A stretch of 6,549 bases of DNA from Rickettsiales bacterium (lineage in GTDB: Bacteria > Pseudomonadota > Alphaproteobacteria > Methylaequorales > Methylaequoraceae), in NCBI GenBank assembly GCA_002711625.1, contig PARR01000030.1, forward strand, positions 11,257-17,805, written 5' to 3'. Both the position numbers and the translations under genes were made by a program. Below, in pieces: positions 1 through 6,549 of this stretch. The notes beneath the pieces were generated by a model. The model was not told where the DNA came from, did no database searches, and saw only the letters and a program-made list of their open reading frames with translations. Numbering within the stretch: the stretch's first letter is position 1; each line of letters opens with the position of its first letter.

Positions 1-44
1 TCAAATTCGCGAAGAATATCATCAACGGAATATTTTTTTTTCAT
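1..44 (-). CDS. N-terminal fragment of unidentified protein
   Basis: An ATG at 44-42 on the minus strand opens a frame that runs off the left edge and reads MKKKYSVDDILREF. Only 14 complete codons are visible, so no function can be assigned. The start overlaps the stop of the upstream GatB/YqeY gene as ATGA (44-41), a classic sign of translational coupling, and this supports the gene being real. The first codons contain a run of nine A. In many alphaproteobacteria, DNA primase (dnaG) lies next to a GatB/YqeY gene, but this N terminus does not resemble the DnaG start I know (a hydrophobic segment leading to a zinc-binding CHC2 domain). I therefore leave it unnamed. No Shine-Dalgarno sequence is visible upstream. 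Confidence 0.55.
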   Translation of the reverse strand, partial: MKKKYSVDDILREF

Positions 45-505
45 GTTGAAAGATACTTTTTGGCCAAACTCGCAAGTTCTTTCATGTCTAATTGTCCTGG
101 ATATTTTTGTTTAAGAAATTTTATAAGTTTTCCTAATTCTTTAATTGATTGACAATTCAATTCAGTGATACTTAATTTAATAAGTTTTTCTAACTCATTA
201 GAGGTTATCTGTTCGGGTAGGAAAGATTGAATAACAGTAATCTCTTTTTTTTCTCTGTTACTCAAATCTTCTCTACCAGCTTTTAGATATATTTGAACGC
301 TTTCTTTTCTTTGATTAATCATATTTTGTAAAAGATTAAGTATATCTTCCTCTGATATAGCATCCCCTTTTTTTTGAGTTCTTGACTCTATATCTCTATC
401 CTTTATGGCCGCCATTACCAAACGTAAAGTTGAAATGGCAACATCATCCTTGGTCTTAATATTTTTATTTAGACTAATTTTTATTTTTTCTCTTAACGAT
501 TCCAT
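41..505 (-). CDS. GatB/YqeY domain-containing protein
   Basis: This 154-residue protein matches the stand-alone GatB/YqeY family (typically about 150 residues). The domain resembles the tRNA-binding tail of GatB, the amidotransferase subunit that converts misacylated Glu-tRNA(Gln) or Asp-tRNA(Asn). The stand-alone protein has no firmly established reaction; a tRNA-related role is inferred from that homology. Family features visible are an N-terminal helical part with TLRLVMAAIKDRDIE (residues 26-40), a central NQRKESVQIYLKAGRED stretch (64-80), FLPEQ (95-99), and a C-terminal helical part with GKLIKFLKQKYPGQLDM (125-141) ending in LAKKYL. It is predicted cytoplasmic, with no signal peptide or membrane segment. 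The ATG at 505-503 begins in the expected place. It is divergent from carA and overlaps the next leftward gene by 4 nt, so those two probably form one operon. Confidence 0.93.
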   Translation of the reverse strand: MESLREKIKISLNKNIKTKDDVAISTLRLVMAAIKDRDIESRTQKKGDAISEEDILNLLQNMINQRKESVQIYLKAGREDLSNREKKEITVIQSFLPEQITSNELEKLIKLSITELNCQSIKELGKLIKFLKQKYPGQLDMKELASLAKKYLST

Positions 506-516
506 AAAATAACCAT

Positions 517-547
517 ATCATAAAAAATATTAAGAAAAAAATATCAA
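517..547 (-). promoter_or_regulatory. Candidate promoter for the GatB/YqeY gene
   Basis: On the minus strand, TTGATA (547-542) resembles a -35 box and TATGAT (522-517) a -10 box. They are separated by 19 nt, slightly longer than optimal. Transcription would start near 510, leaving a leader of only about 5 nt before the ATG at 505. AT-rich DNA produces such matches by chance, so this is tentative. Confidence 0.35.
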
Positions 548-572
548 GTTTGTAGATTTAGTAAACATATTG

Positions 573-602
573 TTGCAAATTAATTTGATCAAGGTGTATT
601 AT
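573..602 (+). promoter_or_regulatory. Candidate carA promoter
   Basis: TTGCAA (573-578) and TATTAT (597-602), separated by 18 nt, resemble sigma-70 -35 and -10 boxes. Initiation about 7 nt beyond the -10 box would fall at about 609, immediately next to the carA ATG at 610, so the mRNA would be practically leaderless. AAGG at 591-594 lies 15 nt from the ATG, too far to be a good ribosome binding site. The divergent position between two genes makes a promoter here necessary, but the exact boxes are inferred. Confidence 0.4.
576..592. promoter_or_regulatory. Palindromic possible operator upstream of carA
   Basis: CAAATTAATTTG (576-587) is a perfect 12-bp palindrome. It overlaps a second perfect 8-bp palindrome, TTGATCAA (585-592). 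Both lie between the candidate -35 and -10 boxes of carA, where a bound repressor would block polymerase. No regulator is identifiable. The core is AT-rich, so chance is a fair alternative. Confidence 0.3.
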
Positions 603-609
603 TCTTTGA

Positions 610-1770
610 ATGAAAGAGTTCCAGATTAAAAAAAAAAATTGTCAACTAGTTTTAGAAAACGGTAAAATATTTAATGGTATTGGATACGGAGCATTTGGAG
701 ACTATCTTGGTGAGCTTTGCTTTAATACATCAATAACTGGTTATCAAGAAATATTAACAGATCCTTCATATTTTAGACAAATAATTACTTTCACTTTTCC
801 GCATATCGGAATAGTTGGAACCAATTCAAGTGATTATGAGAGTATAAAAATATTTGCTACAGCTTGTATTGCAAATAATAACATTTCAATGGCGTCTAAC
901 TTCAGATCTCAAAAAAACTTCCATGATTGGCTAAAATTTAATGATACTGTTTGTGTAACGGGAATTGATACAAGATTTCTTACAAAATTAATTAGAGAAA
1001 AAGGTAGTCAAAATGCATTGATTCATTTTCCCAAAGATAAATTTATAAGCCCAAAACTACTCATAAAAAAATTAAAAAGATTACCTAGTATGAATAATCA
1101 AGATTTGGCATCGGTAGTCTCCACAAAAAGAGAATACCAATGGCTAAGAAAAAAAATTTCTATTTCTAGTTTATTTCCATTCAAAAATAAGTTTGTTGCA
1201 GTAATTGATTACGGCATAAAAAATAATATATTAAGACTTTTAGAGTCAAAACACTATCATGTTATTGTTTTTCCTGCTTCAAGTTCCATCAAAAAGATAC
1301 TAAACAACAATCCACTTGGTATTTTCTTGTCAAATGGTCCTGGGGACCCCAATGCTACTTTCAATAAATATAAAACTCAATTAAATTTACTCAAAGAAAC
1401 TAATATACCAATATTTGGAATTTGTCTAGGCCATCAGATTTTAGCTCTATTATTTGGTGCTAAGACAGAAAAAATGCATCACGGACATAGAGGAGCTAAT
1501 CATCCAATAAAAAATCTAAAATCAAATAAAGTTGAAATAACTGTCCAAAATCATGGTTTTGTAGTTTCAAAGAACAAGTTACCAAAAAATATTGATGTTT
1601 CTCACCAGTCTTTATTTGATAAGACTGTAGCTGGTATCAAAATAAGGAGGAAACCTTTTTTTTCAGTACAATATCATCCAGAGGCATCGCCTGGTCCTCA
1701 GGATAGTGGGTATTTATTTTGTCAATTTAAACAGCTCATAAAAGAATATGCCAAGAAGAAAAGATATTAA
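610..1770 (+). CDS. carA: Carbamoyl-phosphate synthase small (glutaminase) subunit
   Basis: CarA hydrolyses glutamine and passes ammonia through a tunnel to CarB for carbamoyl phosphate synthesis, which serves arginine and pyrimidine pathways in the cytoplasm. At 386 residues it is close to E. coli CarA (382). The N-terminal CPSase small-chain domain includes [20 protein letters not shown] (33-52) and PHIGIVGTN (64-72). The C-terminal class I glutamine amidotransferase domain (from about residue 195) carries LSNGPGDP (240-247), the nucleophile elbow GICLGHQ with catalytic Cys272, and YHPEASPGP with catalytic His356 and Glu358. The start is well fixed because an in-frame TGA (607-609) directly precedes the ATG. 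No Shine-Dalgarno sequence precedes it. Codons 7-10 fall in an 11-A run. The 3' end overlaps carB by 23 nt, fitting co-translation of the two subunits. Confidence 0.98.
   Translation: MKEFQIKKKNCQLVLENGKIFNGIGYGAFGDYLGELCFNTSITGYQEILTDPSYFRQIITFTFPHIGIVGTNSSDYESIKIFATACIANNNISMASNFRSQKNFHDWLKFNDTVCVTGIDTRFLTKLIREKGSQNALIHFPKDKFISPKLLIKKLKRLPSMNNQDLASVVSTKREYQWLRKKISISSLFPFKNKFVAVIDYGIKNNILRLLESKHYHVIVFPASSSIKKILNNNPLGIFLSNGPGDPNATFNKYKTQLNLLKETNIPIFGICLGHQILALLFGAKTEKMHHGHRGANHPIKNLKSNKVEITVQNHGFVVSKNKLPKNIDVSHQSLFDKTVAGIKIRRKPFFSVQYHPEASPGPQDSGYLFCQFKQLIKEYAKKKRY
628..638. repeat. 11-A homopolymer in the start of carA
   Basis: Eleven consecutive A occur at codons 7-10 of carA (I-K-K-K-N). 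Tracts of this length are prone to replication or transcription slippage, and a shift here would abolish almost the whole protein. AT-rich composition alone may explain it. Confidence 0.9.
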
Positions 1771-4700
1771 AAAAATAATGATAATTGGAGCGGGTCCAAT
1801 CGTAATTGGGCAAGCATGCGAATTTGACTATTCGGGGGCTCAAGCTTGTAAAGCGTTAAAAGAGGAAGGGTTCAAAATTATTCTTGTGAATTCAAACCCA
1901 GCAACCATTATGACAGACCCAAATCTTGCAGATCGAACTTATATCGAACCTCTAAATATTGAAATTTTAGAAAAAATAATTTTAAGAGAAAAACCCGACG
2001 CTTTGCTTTCAACAATGGGAGGTCAAACTGCCTTAAATCTGTCCATAGAGTTGGAAAAGAAAAAAATACTAAAAAAATACGGGGTGAAACTTATTGGTGC
2101 TAATGAAACGGTAATAAAAAAAGCGGAGGATAGAAAATTGTTTAAGAGTTGCATGAAAAAAATTGGTTTAGATGTTCCAAAGGGATTTATAGTGCGATCG
2201 TTGAATGAAGCTATTAAAGTTCTTAACAAAATTGATTTTCCTATGATTATAAGACCATCCTTTACTCTTGGTGGAACTGGTGGCGGAATTGCAAACAATC
2301 GTTCTGAGTTTGAGAGTATTATAAAAAAAGGTGTTATGTTGTCTCCGATTAATGAAGTGTTAATTGAAGAATCACTGGTTGGTTGGAAAGAATATGAGAT
2401 GGAAGTGATTAGAGACTTAAACGATAATTGTATAATAGTTTGTTCTATTGAAAATATTGATCCAATGGGCGTACATACTGGTGATTCAATTACTGTTGCA
2501 CCAGCTTTGACTTTAACTGACAAGGAATATCAAAATATGCGCAATCAATCAATCCAGGTTATAAGAGAGATTGGTGTTGAAACTGGAGGCGCAAATGTAC
2601 AGTTTGCAGTTAACCCAAAAAATGGCAGGATGGTTGTGATTGAAATGAACCCGAGAGTTTCTCGATCTTCAGCACTGGCGTCAAAGGCAACGGGATTTCC
2701 AATTGCAAGAATTGCTGCAAAATTAGCTGTTGGATTTTCACTTGACGAATTAATCAATGACATTACAAAAACTACACCAGCTTCATTCGAACCAACAATT
2801 GATTATATAGTTACAAAAATTCCTAGGTTTACTTTTGAAAAATTTAATCATACGGAAGAAAAATTAGGTACAGCTATGAAATCTATTGGTGAGTGTATGG
2901 CTATCGGTAGAAATTTTAAAGAATCATTCCAAAAGGCAATTAGAAGCCTTGAAGTTGGTTTTACTGGCCTGGACTCACTGAATACATTCTTAGACAAGAA
3001 AAATTCTGAGTTAATAATGTTGTTAAAAGAAAATCTTCCTAATAAATTTTTGATAATTGCTGAATGTTTAAGGAGGAAGATTCCAACAAAAAAAGTTGTG
3101 AAAAACTCTATGTATGATGATTGGTTCGTTAGACAAATACAAGAATTGGTTCATACAGAAACATTGCTAAAGAAAGAAAAATTTAATCTGGACTTATATT
3201 TATTTTCCAAAAGTCAGGGATTTTCCGATGAAAAAATACTAATATTATCAAAAATTAAAAAAAGCTATTTAAATAAATTCAAAATTAAAAATAAATTAAA
3301 TACTAGATTTCGAAATATCGATACCTGTGCTGGAGAATTTCGTTCACTGACTCCATACATGTACTCAAGTTGGGACTCAATAGAATTAAATGAAAGTCAT
3401 GAGAAAGAAACGCTAGTCAGTAACAAAAAAAAAGTAATCATAATTGGCGGAGGACCCAACAGAATAGGCCAAGGAATTGAGTTTGATTATTGCTGTGTAC
3501 ATTCTTCATTTGCTGTAAAAGAATTAGGATTAGAGTCAATAATGATAAATTGTAATCCAGAAACAGTTTCTACTGATTTTGATATATCTGATAGACTCTA
3601 TTTTGAACCTTTAGACATCGAATCTGTTTTAGAAATCTGTAAAGCTGAAAATAAGGGAGGCAAGCTCCTTGGAGTAATTGTACAACTTGGGGGGCAGACT
3701 CCACTCAAACTCTCAGAGTTTTTAGTAAACGAAAATATAAAAATTTTAGGAACATCATTTAAATCAATAGATTTATCCGAGGATAGAGATAGATTTAAAA
3801 ATTTAATGAAGAAACTTGACGTTAATCAACCACTTAGTGACATTGTTTTTGACCTAAAAGGTGCACGAAAAGCAATTAAAATGATTAACTTTCCAATTGT
3901 CATAAGACCATCTTACGTGCTTGGTGGAAGAGCTATGCGAGTTATTAATACATACAAAGAACTTGAGAAATATTTCTCACAAGATTTTATAGAAAATGGA
4001 AAATCAATTCTTATTGATAAATTTTTATTAAATGCAAAGGAAGTTGATGTAGATGCCCTATCAGATGGAAATGAAATACTTATTGCTGGAATATTGGAAC
4101 ACATAGAGGAGGCAGGTGTACACTCAGGAGACTCTGCTTGTTCAATTCCGCCACAGTCTTTATCCCATGAAATAATTAAAGATATTGAAAAAATAACCAA
4201 AAAAATAGCGTTAAGCCTTAACACAATAGGATTTATAAACATTCAATTTGCTATTAAAGATGAAAAAGTTTTTGTAATTGAAGTGAATCCCAGAGCAAGT
4301 AGAACTATTCCTTTTATATCTAAAGCAATCGGAATCCCGTTAGCCAATATAGCAACTAAGTTAATGCTAGGAAAAAAATTGAAAGAGTTTAAATTAAATC
4401 ATAAATTTAACGATTATGTATGTGTAAAAGAATCTGTATTCCCTTTCGATAAGTTTCCTGGAGAAGATATTATTCTAGGGCCAGAAATGAAGTCTACTGG
4501 AGAGGTTATGGGAATAGAAAGAAATTTCCCTAACGCATTTTTAAAATCACAAATGGCAGCTGGCAATAATTTACCAAAAAATGGTTCAGTTTTCATCTCT
4601 GTAAGGGATACAGATAAAGAGAATATTATTTTAATGTCACAATTACTAGAGAAGCTAAATTTTAAAATTTTTGCCACAAAAGGAACCGGCTCTTTTCTTA

Positions 4701-4978
4701 AAAAATATTTAATTAAAGTTTCAATCGTAAAAAAAGTAAATGAAGGTAAACCTCATGTAGTTGATTTAATTGAAAATGGGAGTATAAATTTAATTATAAA
4801 TACAACAAGTGGGGAAAAATCAATTGCAGATAGTCTGTCAATTAGGAGAAGTGCAATAATTAACAAAATACCATATTTTACAACTATATCTGCTGCCCAA
4901 GTAGCATTAAGTGGTCTCAATATAATCTCCAAAAATGAATTGGAGGTTAAATCACTTCAAGAAATCTATAAACAATAG
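1748..4978 (+). CDS. carB: Carbamoyl-phosphate synthase large subunit
   Basis: CarB makes carbamoyl phosphate from bicarbonate, two ATP and ammonia supplied by CarA. It has 1076 residues (E. coli 1073) and the start [10 protein letters not shown] aligns with E. coli MPKRTDIKSI, fixing the ATG inside carA. Two homologous ATP-grasp halves are visible: the carboxyphosphate half (about 1-403) with Arg129, Arg169, Gln285, Glu299 and Asn301 at E. coli numbering, and the carbamoyl-phosphate half (about 557-938) with Gln833, Glu845 and Asn847. An oligomerisation region lies between. The C-terminal MGS-like allosteric domain (about 940-1076) keeps Lys957, Thr977, Thr980, Lys996, Asn1018 and Thr1020, matching the E. 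coli UMP/IMP site. The ornithine-site acids Glu787, Asp795 and Glu895 are also present. Inhibition by UMP and activation by ornithine are therefore plausible. There is no frameshift or missing domain. Confidence 0.98.
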   Translation: MPRRKDIKKIMIIGAGPIVIGQACEFDYSGAQACKALKEEGFKIILVNSNPATIMTDPNLADRTYIEPLNIEILEKIILREKPDALLSTMGGQTALNLSIELEKKKILKKYGVKLIGANETVIKKAEDRKLFKSCMKKIGLDVPKGFIVRSLNEAIKVLNKIDFPMIIRPSFTLGGTGGGIANNRSEFESIIKKGVMLSPINEVLIEESLVGWKEYEMEVIRDLNDNCIIVCSIENIDPMGVHTGDSITVAPALTLTDKEYQNMRNQSIQVIREIGVETGGANVQFAVNPKNGRMVVIEMNPRVSRSSALASKATGFPIARIAAKLAVGFSLDELINDITKTTPASFEPTIDYIVTKIPRFTFEKFNHTEEKLGTAMKSIGECMAIGRNFKESFQKAIRSLEVGFTGLDSLNTFLDKKNSELIMLLKENLPNKFLIIAECLRRKIPTKKVVKNSMYDDWFVRQIQELVHTETLLKKEKFNLDLYLFSKSQGFSDEKILILSKIKKSYLNKFKIKNKLNTRFRNIDTCAGEFRSLTPYMYSSWDSIELNESHEKETLVSNKKKVIIIGGGPNRIGQGIEFDYCCVHSSFAVKELGLESIMINCNPETVSTDFDISDRLYFEPLDIESVLEICKAENKGGKLLGVIVQLGGQTPLKLSEFLVNENIKILGTSFKSIDLSEDRDRFKNLMKKLDVNQPLSDIVFDLKGARKAIKMINFPIVIRPSYVLGGRAMRVINTYKELEKYFSQDFIENGKSILIDKFLLNAKEVDVDALSDGNEILIAGILEHIEEAGVHSGDSACSIPPQSLSHEIIKDIEKITKKIALSLNTIGFINIQFAIKDEKVFVIEVNPRASRTIPFISKAIGIPLANIATKLMLGKKLKEFKLNHKFNDYVCVKESVFPFDKFPGEDIILGPEMKSTGEVMGIERNFPNAFLKSQMAAGNNLPKNGSVFISVRDTDKENIILMSQLLEKLNFKIFATKGTGSFLKKYLIKVSIVKKVNEGKPHVVDLIENGSINLIINTTSGEKSIADSLSIRRSAIINKIPYFTTISAAQVALSGLNIISKNELEVKSLQEIYKQ

Positions 4979-5011
4979 AATAAATTAAAAAATCTATTAT
5001 AATATTCTATT
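4974..5011. repeat. Inverted repeat spanning the carB stop to greA start
   Basis: AATAGAATA (4974-4982) and TATTCTATT (5003-5011) are perfect 9-bp inverted arms around a 20-nt loop. The left arm contains the carB TAG stop and the right arm ends exactly before the greA ATG. The stem has one G-C pair and no following T-run fitting a terminator, so it is better viewed as a possible operator or weak RNA hairpin. TCTATTAT also occurs as a direct repeat at 4993-5000 and 5006-5013. Confidence 0.5.
4976..5003 (+). promoter_or_regulatory. Candidate greA promoter
   Basis: TATAAT at 4998-5003 is a perfect -10 box. The -35 match is weak (TAGAAT at 4976-4981, 16-nt spacer, three of six consensus bases). 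Initiation would fall near 5010, 0-3 nt before the greA ATG, implying an almost leaderless transcript in addition to any readthrough from carB. Confidence 0.4.
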
Positions 5012-5503
5012 ATGACTGAAAAATTTCCAATGACATCAGATGGTTTCAAGAAACTTAGAGAAAACCTTGATAAACTGAAAAATGATGAGAGACCACAGGT
5101 CATCAAGGATATAGCAGAAGCTCGTGAGCACGGTGACCTTTCTGAAAATGCAGAGTATCATGCTGCCAGAGAAAGACAAAGTTTTATTGAAGGGAAAATA
5201 AGTGAACTTGAAAACAAAATTAGTAGAGCTCAGGTGATTGACACTTCTCTTCTTGATAATTCTAAAGTAATATTTGGTGCTACAGTCGAAATTACAGAAC
5301 TGAACACTAAAAAAAAATACAAGTATAAGATAGTTGGAGTTGACGAAGCTGATATTGAAAAAGATTTAATATCAATTTCTGCACCTTTATGTAAAGGTAT
5401 GATTAATAAAAAAATAAAAGATGTATTTGAGGTAAAAACTCCTGCTGGAGTAAAAGAGTATCAAATTATTTCCATTAATTTTGACAATGACCAAAAAAAT
5501 TAA
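5012..5503 (+). CDS. greA: Transcription elongation factor GreA
   Basis: GreA enters the secondary channel of RNA polymerase and stimulates cleavage of the 3' end of backtracked RNA, releasing arrested complexes. At 163 residues it is close to the usual length (E. coli 158). The N-terminal coiled-coil (about 8-77) begins PMTSDGFKKLRENL and carries the tip signature EAREHGDLSENAEYHAARE (36-54), with the acidic tip residues Asp42 and Glu45 that correspond to E. coli Asp41 and Glu44. The C-terminal FKBP-like domain shows VIFGATVEI (86-94), a DEAD-like turn DEADIEKDLISISAP (111-125) and a late KTPAGVKEYQI strand. An in-frame TAA at 5000-5002 limits upstream extension, so the ATG at 5012 is well supported. 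It lies 33 nt after carB and overlaps trxB by 17 nt. Confidence 0.97.
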   Translation: MTEKFPMTSDGFKKLRENLDKLKNDERPQVIKDIAEAREHGDLSENAEYHAARERQSFIEGKISELENKISRAQVIDTSLLDNSKVIFGATVEITELNTKKKYKYKIVGVDEADIEKDLISISAPLCKGMINKKIKDVFEVKTPAGVKEYQIISINFDNDQKN

Positions 5504-6431
5504 GAAAGTATCAATTATAGGATCCGGACCGGCTGGGTATACAGCAGCAATTTATTCTGCTAGGTCTGGCTTAGAACCGCTAATGATTTCTGGATTAGAA
5601 CCTGGTGGTCAACTTACTATTACAACTGATGTTGAAAACTTTCCAGGGTTTGAAAAACCTGTTCAAGGCCCGTGGCTTATGGATCAAATGAAAAAGCAGG
5701 CCGAAAGTTTTGGAACGCAAATATTGACTGACTTTGTAAAAGAGGTCGATTTTAAAACGTTTCCGTTTAAAATTAGGACTGAAAAGCTAGAGATTGAATC
5801 ATACTCTACAATAATTGCAACTGGTGCCAAAGCTAAATGGCTAGGAGTTGAAGGAGAAAAAAAATTCATGGGATTGGGGGTTTCAGCTTGTGCAACTTGT
5901 GATGGTTTTTTCTTTAAAGGAAAGAATGTTGTTGTTGTAGGTGGAGGAAATACAGCTGTTGAAGAAGCATTATTTCTTTCAAACTTATGTAAAAAAGTAA
6001 CATTAGTTCACCGAAGAGATAGGCTAAGAGCTGAACAAATTCTTCAAAAAAGACTTGGAGAAAAAAAAAATGTTGAAATATTATGGAATTCGGTTGTTGA
6101 TAAAATTATTGGTGATGAAAGCAAAAGATGTATAAGTTCAATTATAATATCAAATAACCTATCTAAAAAAAAAAAAGAATTAAACTTAGATGGTATCTTT
6201 GTTGCAATTGGTCATAGTCCTACTACTGAGATTTTCAGAGAATATATTAATATGGACGAGGATGGCTATATTATGACGAAACCAAATTCTACAAAAACGA
6301 ACATAGAGGGGGTATTTGCAGCAGGAGATGTAGCTGACAAAGTTTACCGTCAAGCAGTAACAGCAGCCGGTCTTGGTTGTATGGGAGCTATGGAAGCTAA
6401 AATTTTTCTCAATAATAAAAAAATCATTTAG
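5487..6431 (+). CDS. trxB: Thioredoxin-disulfide reductase
   Basis: TrxB uses NADPH and FAD to reduce thioredoxin in the cytoplasm, supplying electrons for ribonucleotide reductase and protein disulfide reduction. From the ATG at 5487 it has 314 residues, like E. coli TrxB (about 320). A TTG at 5481 would add two residues, but ATG places the FAD-binding GSGPAG at 12-17 as expected. The redox motif CATC has Cys135 and Cys138. The NADPH domain contains GGGNTA (152-157) and HRRDRLR (175-181), the arginines fitting NADPH preference. The C-terminal FAD motif GVFAAGDVADKVYRQA (275-290) follows. Four lysines (227-230) in a loop of the NADPH domain are encoded by a 12-A run. The 5' end overlaps greA by 17 nt, and the 3' end overlaps the convergent gene by 8 nt. 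Confidence 0.97.
   Translation: MTKKIKKVSIIGSGPAGYTAAIYSARSGLEPLMISGLEPGGQLTITTDVENFPGFEKPVQGPWLMDQMKKQAESFGTQILTDFVKEVDFKTFPFKIRTEKLEIESYSTIIATGAKAKWLGVEGEKKFMGLGVSACATCDGFFFKGKNVVVVGGGNTAVEEALFLSNLCKKVTLVHRRDRLRAEQILQKRLGEKKNVEILWNSVVDKIIGDESKRCISSIIISNNLSKKKKELNLDGIFVAIGHSPTTEIFREYINMDEDGYIMTKPNSTKTNIEGVFAAGDVADKVYRQAVTAAGLGCMGAMEAKIFLNNKKII
6165..6176. repeat. 12-A homopolymer inside trxB
   Basis: Twelve A in a row encode Lys227-Lys230 of TrxB. A second 10-A run lies at 6061-6070 in the same gene. The tract sits in a variable loop by alignment with E. coli TrxB, so extra or fewer lysines would be tolerated, but a 1- or 2-nt slip would remove the C-terminal FAD segment. Confidence 0.9.
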
Positions 6432-6549
6432 TCATTATTCCACGATAAATCTCTTCATGTGTTTCGCATCCAATCCCCTTTTTCCTCGATGCTTCTAATA
6501 TAAAACCAGATAACCAATCAAGTTCAAGCTTCTTTTTGTTTTTGAAATC
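6424..6549 (-). CDS. C-terminal fragment of ketopantoate reductase-like protein
   Basis: The minus strand is open from the right edge to a TGA at 6426-6424, giving 41 residues of a truncated frame. ELDWLSGFILEASRKKGI lines up well with the C-terminal ApbA/PanE segment of E. coli ketopantoate reductase (EIDYINGFLLRRARAHGI), including the acidic residue, the Gly-containing helix and the closing Gly-Ile. The remainder (CETHEEIYRGIMTK) also fits the family's ending. Such enzymes reduce 2-dehydropantoate with NADPH in pantothenate and CoA synthesis. The Rossmann domain lies outside the window, so a paralogue acting on another ketoacid cannot be excluded, and I give no symbol. It converges on trxB, sharing 8 nt at the stop codons. 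Confidence 0.65.
   Translation of the reverse strand, partial: DFKNKKKLELDWLSGFILEASRKKGIGCETHEEIYRGIMTK

Noticed and set aside
585..592. FNR/CRP-type site at TTGATCAA upstream of carA
   Set aside because: The FNR consensus has a 4-bp gap between TTGAT and ATCAA, which is absent here, so only an anonymous palindrome can be claimed.
2023..2523. A 166-codon open frame on the minus strand inside carB
   Set aside because: It lies wholly opposite the highly conserved first ATP-grasp half of carB, and its translation is low-complexity and resembles no family. It is a shadow frame.
3913..4242. A 109-codon open frame on the minus strand inside carB (others at 2545-2763 and 4414-4677)
   Set aside because: They are antisense to conserved carB sequence, lack promoters or coupling to other genes, and have no recognisable domain.
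4974..5011. Rho-independent terminator after carB
   Set aside because: The stem is 9 bp with a single G-C pair, a 20-nt loop and no T-run behind it; greA begins directly after the right arm.
5481..5486. TTG at 5481 as the trxB start
   Set aside because: The ATG two codons later places the FAD motif at the distance seen in E. coli TrxB, and nothing near the TTG favours it.
5684..5869. A 61-codon open frame on the minus strand inside trxB
   Set aside because: It is short, antisense to conserved TrxB sequence, and unlike any known protein.
1..6549. Mobile elements, CRISPR arrays, tRNA/rRNA genes, defence or other accessory systems
   Set aside because: Nearly all the sequence is explained by core genes. 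I saw no spaced direct repeats, transposase motifs, tRNA cloverleaf patterns or composition shift.

Overview
The window is AT-rich (roughly 30% GC by eye), with short or overlapping gene boundaries, and uses the standard bacterial code (TGA as stop, TGG for Trp). It reads like a piece of a streamlined, probably marine, alphaproteobacterial genome. The proteins are clearly proteobacterial. From general knowledge, a GatB/YqeY-domain gene divergent from carA, followed by carB and greA, fits Alphaproteobacteria. No single gene proves a SAR11-like or other lineage, so this placement is an inference.

Layout. Positions 1-44 (minus) hold the first codons of an unidentified gene. It is joined by an ATGA overlap to a GatB/YqeY-domain gene at 41-505 (minus). 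A 104-bp divergent intergenic region (506-609) carries candidate promoters for both directions and a 12-bp palindrome. Next, on the plus strand, come carA (610-1770), carB (1748-4978), greA (5012-5503) and trxB (5487-6431). carA/carB overlap by 23 nt and greA/trxB by 17 nt. A 33-bp gap between carB and greA contains a perfect TATAAT and an inverted repeat. At the right edge, the C-terminal 41 codons of a ketopantoate-reductase-like gene (6424-6549, minus) run into the end of trxB tail to tail.

How the genes work together. CarA and CarB form the glutamine-dependent carbamoyl-phosphate synthetase that feeds arginine and pyrimidine synthesis. All catalytic residues checked by alignment from memory with the E. 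coli enzyme are present, as are the ornithine-site acids and the UMP/IMP-site residues. GreA rescues backtracked RNA polymerase and TrxB reduces thioredoxin; they share the strand with carAB, and trxB is probably translationally coupled to greA. The GatB/YqeY protein belongs to a separate leftward unit.

Assessment. This is ordinary core-genome housekeeping. I see no mobile element, CRISPR array, RNA gene, defence system or new multi-gene system. The points worth a second look are small: lack of Shine-Dalgarno sequences with promoters that imply almost leaderless mRNAs, palindromes in both intergenic regions, long in-frame poly-A tracts, compacted gene ends, and an unidentified gene at the left edge.
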